Below, in pieces: positions 51,961 to 61,930 of a stretch of 64,000 nucleotides of DNA (positions are counted from its first letter, which is position 1; each line of letters starts with the position of its first letter). Source of the stretch: Pomacea canaliculata (taxonomy: Eukaryota > Mollusca > Gastropoda > Architaenioglossa > Ampullariidae); contig NC_037596.1 in the NCBI RefSeq assembly GCF_003073045.1, positions 15,193,012 through 15,257,011 of the forward strand, in the 5' to 3' direction. The notes under the pieces were generated by a model. That model saw only the letters and a list, made by a program, of their open reading frames with translations, was not told the origin of the DNA and ran no database searches. Made by a program: the position numbers and the translations under genes.

Positions 51961-54246
51961 CCACCCGCGGCTGTTCAAGCCTGCAGCGGCGTTTTAGAAC
52001 AGCTCACTCGTGAGTCACGGCGACCCATTGTTATCTATCATGTCTTGTATTAATTTGAGAAAAATAACAGTTTAACGAATAAGTCGCTGCTGCTAACTTT
52101 ATTATATTACGTGAGCAGTAATTTTTCGATATTGATTGTTGTTATGTAAAACTTTTTAAAATTTAACCTAATAAATTTTTACTTACCTTATAAAAGTCAG
52201 CTTATATTCCCTTTTTTTCATGGCGATAGAATAAACCACATAGCGCCTGTATGTTTTGACTGTTACAACCATATTTGAATGTTGCTTCACCATCAAGATA
52301 CTTCAGCTTCATTCCTAATACTTCGTTTCGAGAACTCCCTGTAGCCCTTATGCCAAGAAATATGAAACTTATCGACGTACGGACTACCCAGCGACTCAAG
52401 TGCTACTGGAGGGATCTGATGACCCTGTGTCTGCACCCTGCACACTGCATACAAAGACGATTACGGGTGCTGAAGTATTTTCCCCGACTTTATTTATTCT
52501 TTTGCTCGGTGTCTTCTTTCGCTTTTTAAAGAATGTGTTGATTGGTCCACTCTGTTTTAAAGCATTTTCAGCGCATGGACACGTGACGCAGCTGTGCTCT
52601 CTGGTGGGACCAAGCTTTCCTTTGGAGCTGCCAGAGTGCAAACCTGTGAGCAGTGACCACGTGACCAACGGGCTGCTCGGCTTTGGCTTCTGCTGAGGGG
52701 CCCCGGGACCCGGGTGTGTAGCTGACGAACAGGAGAGGGGCGGGAGTCCTCACAGGGTCAGAGGGCGAGCTACAGTAAAACTATGTGAAAAAGTTAATAG
52801 ACTTGCTTCCCCGAGCTACCATGTATTGTGTGCAGGTGCGGTGTCCTCCTGTGTCACTTCTCCCTTTTAGTGTTTATTTTTAGTTTTATTTTCCAACTGT
52901 ACACATGCAATTTTTTTTGGTGTCTCTCTTCCAAATCTGAGTATATATCTGTTTAAGATTTTTTCTTAGTTTAACCGCTGATTTTTTTTTTTTTTTTTTT
53001 GTTATTGTTGTAAAGGTCTCATTGAACGGAAAGACTTCGGAAGCGTGACGTCAGCGACACCCACAGTCCTTGATAAGTAATCCTCCGCTGTCTTTAAAGT
53101 AGAGTTGAGTTAAGTTTCCATCGATAAGACTTTGCACAGATTACAAAGTTTCTCTTGGCAATCAATGGGTTATTACGAAAGGCTTATTTGAATCGATCAC
53201 ATTAGATAAAAAAGTTTTTAAAAAACCCAACTTTCGAACGCAATACATCTGTAACACCACACTGACACGACATGCGCACTCTTCCAATAAATTTAAACAT
53301 TTGTTTTACAGAGGGACGTCGATCCCGGCAATCTCCAACAATAGACAGCTAATATCCAACAAATACCAAAAGCGGACAACACTAGTCTCGCCATGGTCAC
53401 ACCACACTATCACAACTAGCCAGCATTTTAAGCGCGAATAAATTTTTCCCCAGCATTCAGTTGACGGGAACCAGTTCCACAACAGCTCACACCGTTAAAT
53501 TCCGTAAAAACACTACTTCAGTCCGAAAAAATGCTGGCACATCGTCTATCGCCCCCCCCCCCACCTCCCCGCTCATTTGCAAAAATAAAAAAAAAGCTTA
53601 CTGTGTTTCGGATCGTTGTGAACTATCGCAATGTAGTCGTCCGACGACAGCTAGCTCAGGTGACTCAGGGTGGTTTCATTTGTTCGTGCTCGGCTGTAGG
53701 GTGTCTACGCGCTTGTATGTCCTCAGGCTGCAGTCAGTCGCTTCACCTTTACTTACACTGTGGCCACTTTTGCTGGACACTTTGCTGCTGGTCTCGTGCC
53801 GCCTTCCTTATACATGTTTATCACCCGCTGCTCCGGTGTAGAGTGATGTTCGTATCAATACTGGCGGCTGATAAGGTTGACTGGCTAAGATAGGAAGCTA
53901 AAAATACGCCAACAGTCCTTTTGTTCCGGCTGGTGACATCGTCAAGTTGAGGGCAGGTAGACTGGGTAGGGGGTAGAACTACCCCTGTGCTCTTACCCCT
54001 CTTTTGTATCGAACGCGTTGAAAGCGTAGATCCTCCAATTTTTCAGGCTATACGTCCGAGATCGGTGCAATACAGTATAAAACATCTTTTTCAGGAACAA
54101 ATCCGTACCACAGACACAACAAGCACAACAAATCAAAGTTTAAGGCAAAGTCAACATTAGCATGTTGGAAAACACATACCGGGATCAAAGATATTTACCT
54201 GACCCTCTACGTGTTGAGTAAAGACTTACCCAGCTGCCTGACTAGT
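51960..54246 (+). repeat. Long dispersed repeat unit, copy 1
   Basis: The whole segment is repeated in direct orientation at about 59158-61049 with high similarity: the TCACTCGTGAGTCAC start, a shared module CCATCAAGATACTTCAGC, a CACAGGGTCAGAGGGCGAGC block, T-rich tracts, a GGACAACAC...CTCGCCATGGTCACACCAC block and a CAACAAGCACAACAAATC block. Copy 1 has about 300 bp (52435-52735) that copy 2 lacks. It carries no reverse transcriptase, transposase or integrase that I can see. A GCCTTCCTTATA TATA-like site occurs in both copies. Class unknown: non-autonomous LTR, large MITE or segmental duplication. Confidence 0.75.
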
Positions 54247-54291
54247 TATTAGATGATGAGAGAGACTAGTGTAACGGTCACATTAACTGAT

Positions 54292-54556
54292 GAGCTCTGT
54301 TAGCGCCCATGTGAGTCCAGATTGAATCCTGTCGGACTGTCTGTGTGTGTTTTTGCTTCGTGCGGGGGAGCGAAACCAGACTCGCTAGTGTTACAGTGTT
54401 AGTCCCCTTGGGTTACACTTCTTAGCTTTGCACCTTGGTGTACTTGACAAGGGGCAGCAGATACCCCAGTGGTTAGCGCAGAGGGAGTTTTGTACGCAGA
54501 GGTTCTCTGAAGAGAGGGAGAGCTGGACTCAACTTGATCATTTGAGTAGCAGAACA
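54292..54556 (-). repeat. Right arm of the long inverted repeat
   Basis: Inverted copy of 51368-51636. The pair encloses about 2.65 kb, including repeat copy 1. Whether the pair is the terminal inverted repeat of one element or two independent insertions in opposite orientation cannot be told from one locus. Confidence 0.8.
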
Positions 54557-54839
54557 ACATAAATCAATTAGTGGACTAGGCGCATGACTAAGTGTGGATT
54601 TGAGGGGAAAAAAAGTTTCTACAGAGCAAGAATAAAGATATTATGTCTCTTTTGGCACTTCAGGTTTCTGTCGTGCAACCACAAAGAGAAATAAACTGAT
54701 GTTATCCATCCAGCTAGTGAGTTTGGGTCACTCGTCCCGCTACCCCGCGCTTCGCATTATCAGTGAAGCCAACACCGCGACCTCTTAGAGACAGACGGTT
54801 GACAAAGCAACTTTCAAATTTGTTAATTAGAAAACTATC

Positions 54840-55075
54840 CTTTTGATCTGTCATGTCTTGTTTAAATTTGAGAAAAAAATCACAGATTTACGAGTAAGTC
54901 GTTGCTGCTGACTTTATTTTATTCACTAAGCAGTAATTAAACATATCAATCGTCACTTGAGTAAGACAGTCGTCACTTGAGAAGACAGCGTTTGTAATAA
55001 ATTAAAACCTTTACCTTCAGATATGCTGGCATAACCTTATTCCCGTCGGTTTAAGTGGGGTTTTAACAGTAATTT
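54840..55075 (+). repeat. Partial third copy of the long repeat's start module
   Basis: Contains ATCTGTCATGTCTTG, TTTGAGAAAAAAATCACAG and GTAAGTCGTTGCTGCTGAC, matching the modules at 52035 and 59250 in direct orientation, and then CCTTTACCTTCAGATATGC, matching 59120. Confidence 0.6.
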
Positions 55076-55679
55076 ATATACATATATAGGCACAAGCTTT
55101 TAATCCGCAATACTACCCTTAGGCCCTACTTTTCTTCCACGGCAAAGTGGTTCAGCGTCAAACACAAATTTCCCATTCTTCTTTTTTTTTAATTTTTAGG
55201 AGACAAGGAGTGTTTCAAGGAAAAGCATTTAGTATTCAGTACGAGGAGTGAAAATCTATGTATCCCTAGTAGAGGGGAGACACAGTGAACCCAAACAAAT
55301 GTTTTCCATTTTCCTTGAGTAGAATTTTAAGTGGGTGACTGCTGCAGGCGGGGCATTTTCAAGGTTGTCGTGTTTAATGTCCGCATTTAACTGGAGCGCG
55401 GACTAAGGGAAACGTATCGCATGACACGTGTGGGTGAAGATATCATTCTCGCTTATTGTCACTCGTCACCATGCTCACATGGCCTTCACATTGCTATATC
55501 CGGTTCTCTAGCGAAGCGGAACGATGCAGGAACCCACGGTGGAGCTCGCTCTGAGACTCCGTTGCTCGCTACACATGAGTATTGCGGACGGTTCCCACAT
55601 ATCAGCGCAACGCGGTTCGGAGAGAATGGCAAAAAGAGGCGCAAACAGTTGCAATAAGACAAGGTAACAGAGTAAATAG

Positions 55680-56225
55680 AGTGAACCCCCCAGGCCCGGT
55701 TCTACCTATTAGGCGAACTAGGCAGTCGCCTAGGGCGCAGCGACCGAGAGGGGCGGAAAAATGGCCTGCTGTTTGTTTTTTAAATGAATAATTTTAGGGA
55801 AAAATATCATTTTCACAAAATGATATTAGCAGGACACCTTTTCTCTGCTTGTAGACTGACCACCGCGCTAGTTTCTCAATACATGTAGTACAGGAAAACC
55901 CCATTATCCCAGGGCGCACTTGCAGTGACCACAGGTAACCAGCAGGCAAGTAGAGGGCGGCAGAGGGGCGGGGAAGGGAGGTGAGAGGGGCGCTGAGAGG
56001 GGCGGCGTTGATGGAAGGCAAAGGAAGGCAAAGGACCAAAGGTGAAAGGCACCTTTTCCTCAGCTTGTAGGTTGACTTCACCACCGAGTTTGTCAGTTCA
56101 TGTAGTGATGTAGTACAGGAAAATCCATTTTTACAGGGCGCACTTGAAGTGGCCAGCTAACCAGCGGGGAAGAAGAGGGCGGAGAATAGACAGCGGAGGG
56201 GCGGGTTGGTGGATGGGACTCAGTG
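55680..56225. repeat. Repeat block with internal tandem duplication of about 220 bp
   Basis: The block begins with GGCGAACTAGGCAGTCGCC, a near-palindrome of the type found at hAT-like element ends, followed by GGGCGCAG. Two similar consecutive segments (about 55835-56000 and 56053-56220) share CAGCTTGTAG or TGCTTGTAGACTGA, CATGTAGTACAGGAAAA, CAGGGCGCACTTG and GGGCGG blocks. No coding potential seen. Confidence 0.5.
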
Positions 56226-57017
56226 CGGACCCCTACGATGGAGTGGACCACATTCCACTAATACCAACCTCACCTTTCTTTCTTCTATCCTACTTTGGAA
56301 GATGTTCCACACTTATGCATTGAAAACACTGCAGCTGAGATCAGGGACAACAACACTGACTTGAGTTTGCTACGCGAGTTTCTCTTTGGTTATGACAACT
56401 AAACAGTTGCTCAATATTGTTTACACTTACAAACTTTCATCCCGAAGGAACTTAGCTAATGTCACGAACGCGTTCTTAGTTAATAAGAGTATTAAAGTCT
56501 TTCGCAGACAAACATTGTCATGAACCAGCCTGGTTCAAGGCCAGAAACCCGGCCGAAGCGGGGTGTAGGTGATTATAGGTAGGCGGGGATCAGTAAAAGC
56601 GGACAGTGGGGGAAACCTTTCTGTCCGTTTTTACGACTTGACAGGGCGCCGTGACTTATGGAGGAGATCGGGAACTAGAGTCGGGGGTGGCAGATGTAGT
56701 AGGTACGGGATTAGCGCGGTAGGCAGTAGTAGCGTTAGTATTAGAGCGATAGCGTTAGGCACAGGTAGATGGGGTGACGACGAGTCACGTGTTTGATTAG
56801 TATATAGTTAGAGGTAGATGGTTAGTCGGGGCTTTTCCCCTTTGTATCCAAGCAGAGACGTCGGTCTCGGAGTTTTCAGACCCTTGCAGCAGGTCTGCGA
56901 CAGGGAAGCCCGTTCCGCGTAGAACGAACCGCTACCTGCTGGCACTTGCGGTCTGGTGGATGAGAGTGGTGAGAGGTGCAGCAACGACAAGCGAGGGCGT
57001 CAACGGTGTTACGTCAA
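56226..57017. other. No gene recognised; GC-rich 56520-56960
   Basis: From about 56518 (GTCATGAACCAGCCTGGTTC) the sequence becomes GC-rich with AGGTAG/GCGATAGCG motifs and continues into the minisatellite. The 75-residue frame at 56569-56796 has no domain. It could be part of a long terminal repeat or other non-coding element; I cannot define its ends. Confidence 0.3.
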
Positions 57018-57560
57018 CAGGTGTGAACAACCAGTCACACCTATCTCTTCGTCTGCAAGTGTGTACAGTCAGTCACACTAACCTCTACATCAACAGGTGT
57101 GTACAGCCAGTCACACCTATCTCTTCGTCTACAAGTGTGTACAGTCAGTCACACTTACCTCCACATCTGCAAGTGTGTACAGTCACACTTACCGCCACGT
57201 CAACGGGTGTGTACAGCCAGTCACCCCCATCTTCTCAAGTGTGTACAGTCAGTCACACTAACCTCTACATCAACAGGTGTGTACAGCCAGTCACACCTAT
57301 CTCTTCGTCTACAAGTGTGTACAGTCAGTCACACTTACCTCCACGTCTGCAAGTGTGTACAGTCACACTTACCGCCACGTCAACGGGTGTGTACAGCCAG
57401 TCACCCCCATCTTCTCAAGTGTGTACAGTCAGTCACACTAACCTCCACGACAACAGGTGTGCACAGCAGACGCACCTATCTCTTCATCTGCAAGTGTGGA
57501 CAGTCAGTCACACTAACCTCCACGACAGCAGGTGTGTACAGCCGGTCACACCCATCTTCA
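57018..57560 (+). repeat. Minisatellite with 180-bp higher-order period
   Basis: Short GTGTACAGTCAGTCACAC / GTGTACAGCCAGTCACAC units alternate with spacers such as CTATCTCTTCGTCTACAAG, CTCTACATCAACAG and CCCCCATCTTCTCAAG. The unit ending TCACACCTAT recurs at 57111 and 57291, a higher-order period of exactly 180 bp. Because 180 is divisible by 3, two plus-strand frames (216 and 171 residues) remain open across it; I treat them as by-products. Confidence 0.85.
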
Positions 57561-58068
57561 AATCATCAGGCGCGGACACTTGTACAGATACGGTCGTATG
57601 TACCAATTAGTTAGGATTAGTTGAATAAGTTTAGTCTGTGCTCAGATTTGGGTCAACCTAAAATATTGTTATTGGTTTTTTCTTGTCTAATTATAATCCT
57701 TTATTTTGTACGCTGTTTTGTCAGTTGTGTGTTTTGCGCACGCGAGGAGAGCGACTGTCAGTCAGTGAGCGTGCGGACGTGTGGAACGGACGGGTGTCTG
57801 AGTGCGAGGGTGAAAGCGGGCGAAGCGAGCCAGCCAGAGGACCCCTTTCCCCTAAGGGCGGGTGGTAACACCACCCCATCCCTTTACAGACGCGCCAGAT
57901 CCCCGTGTTCCATCACAAACATCAAGGTAGAGCCATTTGAAGTTTATAGCTTATCTATTTACTGACACTGAAGGCCTATAGTCTTGTGCTTACTGTTGTG
58001 ACTCATGGTCGTGAATATTTAACTTTCTTATTAATTATTAAATTTCTGTTCGATTGGTGTATTACGGC
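57561..58068. other. No gene recognised
   Basis: A moderately GC-rich block at 57735-57900 with GAGCGAC, GCGTGCGGACG and ACACCACCCC motifs, then AT-rich sequence. No element or exon recognised. Confidence 0.3.
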
Positions 58069-58474
58069 CAGGGCTTCTGCTTACGCAAAAAATTGCGTAC
58101 AGTACGCATTAAAAGTTCGGAGGACCCCTTCAATTTTCGTCAATGGGGTCCCAGGGGACCCCTTCAAATTTGGGCGAAGAACAGATACAAAATAGGGTAA
58201 GTGTAGTGTCTGACATCGTTGCCTAACCTATTGTTGTCGTCTGCTACAAGGTGAGAGTAACTTCCCTTGAAGTGAGTTTTTTTCCCTTACTGGAAAGAGT
58301 TCATTAACCTTTTCCAAGATGTCGTTGACAGCGTGGTTAACTCAGAAACGGAAAGAAAGTGACAAACAGCAAGATAATGAAGATGGTGAACCACCATCAT
58401 CAAAAAAGTGCCTACAACGAAACTCCGTTATAAGTGTCTGTGTTAGTATGAAGAAAGGATTGGGGACAGACTGA
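58069..58474 (+). mobile_element. Partial hAT element with KIAA1586-like N-terminal relic
   Basis: Starts CAGGGCTTCTGCTTACGC, a hAT-type end, followed by a GGACCCCTTCAA...GGGACCCCTTCAA repeat. At 58319 an ATG opens 51 codons starting MSLTAWLTQKRKESDKQQ and containing PPSSKKC, resembling the N-terminus of KIAA1586/ZMYM-type hAT transposases, then stops at 58472-58474. The zinc finger and RNase H-like core are absent and no right end was found, so it is 3'-truncated. Confidence 0.4.
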
Positions 58475-59157
58475 CAGCAGCCACGATAATATCCAAGTTT
58501 AAGCAAGACAAGTGCCTGGATATTTTTAACGATTATATTGTCGTATTCCATGTACATTTGTGAACGCGCGATGTTACTTCTACCACCAGCACCAGACAGC
58601 CAAACAGATTTTATGGGTTGTTTTCATTAAAAAATGTTAGTGCGAAAGATTGAATGGATCAAGTCAAAGTTAGTTAATGAACATAATACACATACTGAGA
58701 TCATAAATATATAGCAGAAACTCTATGTTATGAGAAAAGAGAAAAAGAAAAAGAAAAGAGAAAAGTCACTGACCTCTGTCGTGGTCTTAGATGATTAGGC
58801 AGATTTGTTTAGATGCAAACGCTGGTGTGAGTCGGGGGTCGGTCTTTCCTGAGACACTAAATGACGATGTCTGTTGAACTGCAAGAACCCTGAACTTTGT
58901 CAGCCACCTTACCGCACGAGAAGACAGTGTAGAAGCGATATGGATATATATATATCAATAGTCGACGTAGCTGGCGAAAGCGGGTACCTGAAACATTAGA
59001 GTTTGAAGGAAGGTTAGGCAGCGAAGGTTAGGGGAAGGCACCGCCCTCACGTAAAGCTAACCCTGAGATAAGTAGGGTCTCATATTGATACGAACAAATA
59101 GAATAGGTCAGGGGACGACCTTTACCTTTAGACATACTGACATACTTGTTCCTACGC

Positions 59158-61049
59158 CACTGCACCTGCGCTGTTCAACCGTGAAAAACCTGCAGCGGCG
59201 TTTAAGAACTAACAGCTCACACTCGTGAGTCACCACAAGTCCCATTGTTATCTATCATGTCTTGTTTTAATTTGAGAAATATAACAGTTTAATGAATAAG
59301 TCGTTGCTGCTTACTTTATTATATTACGTGAGCAGTAATTTTTATATATTGATTGTTGTTATGTAAAACTTTTAAAAATGTAACCTAATAAATTTTTACT
59401 TACCTTATAAATGTCAGTTTATGTTCGTTTCGTTTTCATGGCGACAGAATAAACCACATAGCGCCTGTATGTTTTGACTTTTACAAGCTTATTTGTATGT
59501 TGCTTCACCATCAAGATACTTCAGCTTCATTCCTAATACTTCGTTTCGAGAACTCCCTGTAGCCCTTATGCCAAGAAATATGAAACTTATCGACGTACGG
59601 ACTACCCAGCGACTCAAGTGCTACTGGAGGGATTTGACAACCCTGTGTGGGGCGGGGGTCCGCACAGGGTCAGAGGGCGAGCTACAGTGCAACTTGGTGA
59701 AAAAGTTGATAGACTTGCTTCCCCGAGCTACCAGGTATTGTGTGCAGGTGCGGTGTCCCCCTGTGTCACTCCTCCCTTTTAGTGTTTATTTTTAGTTTTT
59801 TTTCCAACTGTACACATGAAGTTTTTTTGGGTGTCTCCCTTCCAAATCTTAGTATGTATATTTTTAAGATTTTTTTTCTTAGTATAACGGCTGATTTATT
59901 TTATTTTATTTTATTTTATTTTATTTTTGTAAAGGTCTCATTGAAGGGAAAGACTTCGGAAGCATGACGTCAGCGACTTCGACAGTCCGCGTTGAGTGAA
60001 TCCTCCGCTGTCTATAAAGTAGAGTTGAGTTTCCATCGATAAGACTTTACACAGATTACATAGTTTCGCTTGGCAATCAATGGGTTATTATGAAAGGCGG
60101 GTTTGAATCGAACACATTAGATAAAAGAATTCAAAAACAAAAAACCCAATTTTCGAACGCAATACATCAGTAACACCGCACTGACACGACATGCGCACTC
60201 TACCAATAAATTTAAACAATTGTTTTACAGAGGGACGTTCCGGCTATCTTCAACAATATACAGCTAATATCCAACAAATACCAAAAACGGACAACACTGG
60301 TCTCGCCATGGTCACACCACACTATCACAACTCGCCAGCATTTTATGCGCGAATGAATTTGTTCCCCAACATACAGTTCCACAACAGTTCACAGTTAAAT
60401 TCCGTAAAAACACTATTTCAGTCTGAAAAGATGCTGGCACATTCTCTATCACCCGACACCTCCCAGCTCATATCCCTGCAAAAATAAAAAAAATATCTTA
60501 CTGTTTTTCAGATCGTTGTGAACGATCGCAATGTGGTCGTCCAACAACAGGTAGCTCGGTCTCGTGTCGCCTTCCTTATATACCACCAGCTGCTCCGGTG
60601 TAGAGAGACGCCGATGCCACGAACCCCCCCCCCCCCCCCCCCGCCCCTACGCCACGACAGAAAGCCGAGACGTTGATCAGCCAAGCCAGGGAGCTGAAAA
60701 ATACGCCAACAGTCCGTTTTCTGATCGCCACGTTGAGGGCAGGTAGATTAGGTAGGTAGAACTACCCCTGTGTTCTTACCCCTCTTTCGTATTGAACGCC
60801 TGGCAACCGTGGATCCTCGAATTTTTCAGGCTATACCTGCGAGATCGGTGCAATACAGTACAAAACATTTTTTTTTCAGAAACAAATCCGTTCCACAGGC
60901 ACAACAAGCACAACAAATCCAAGTTTAGACCAAAGTCAACATTAGTGATGTAGGAAAACACATCAGGGTTGTAGATAGTTACTTTACCCTCTATATTTTC
61001 AATAAATAAAACTTACCCACCTACCTGTCCGGCTATGGGATCATTCGGT
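59158..61049 (+). repeat. Long dispersed repeat unit, copy 2
   Basis: Direct repeat of 51960-54246, lacking the roughly 300 bp at 52435-52735 and about 130 bp near 53690-53810. It includes a (TTTTA)n run near 59895-59925, where copy 1 has poly-T, and a poly-C run (60626-60642), near where copy 1 has another at 53553. The frame at 59493-59795 is shared with copy 1 (52275-52529), and an antisense frame is shared too, but neither encodes a domain that I recognise. Confidence 0.75.
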
Positions 61050-61930
61050 AGACTGGTGTCACGCTTGTGTTAAAGGATTGTGTTAGCTTGGGGCGACAAA
61101 GACCGTACATGTAAACACGCACTACAAGCCGAATATTGATATCCCGACTTATGAGGAAAGAAAGATAAGAGATAAAGAGAAAGACCAAAGAACGCAACAA
61201 AATTAAAGTTTGAAAATTCAGTTGTCTTTATATTTGTGTCGGAGTTCATTCTTCTCTACTTTATATATTCTAGTTTTGTTTGTGGAGAATGCACTCAGTC
61301 CTAACCCTGACAGTATGGTCCCATAGAAGTAGTTTTACCTCAGCGCTCAGACCCTACAGCAAGTTTGTCGAGTGGTGAAGACGTTTGTGAGAGTGCGAGA
61401 CCGACTGTGATAAGCGACAAGATCTCTTTCCACAGACCACTGATAACGGTGGGGCTTACATTCAGGCTTACAGTCTCTTTTTTCGTCGAATCATATTTGA
61501 GGGCTGTACCTTTCCCTACACACATTTATCTCGGCATACTCACGAGGTATTAAAGAAGCATGACACTCTCACGAACACCCTTCAAAGAATGTGAAGAAAT
61601 GTAGAGACCGTTGATCAATAGAAACCTGGCACAGGAACAATAAAATATATATATATATTGTATATTTTTATTCAGTGAAAATTTTAAACCTTAGCTATGT
61701 TCATTAAAAATTTCTTATTTTAAAAATCCACAGTGTTCAGTGCACATTGTGTGTGTCTAAGTTCGGGTGTGAGAAAAACAGTGACATTGCAGAGAGGGTG
61801 TGACGGCACTCGTGGAGAGCGGGGCGCCGGACTGAAATGGAGCGGGGACTAATGCAAGGTACAGGTGTGTGAGGCAGGCAACAAGGGACCAGCAGCCCCG
61901 TGTAGAGCAAAGGTGCCCCACCGTCTTTGT
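61050..61930. other. No gene recognised
   Basis: Contains a short (TA)n near 61646-61660. The frames 61365-61553 and its antisense have no recognisable motif. Confidence 0.3.

Noticed and set aside
51808-52053. 81-residue frame in a CpG-rich block
   Set aside because: It lies within repeated, CpG-rich sequence and shows no domain or splice context.
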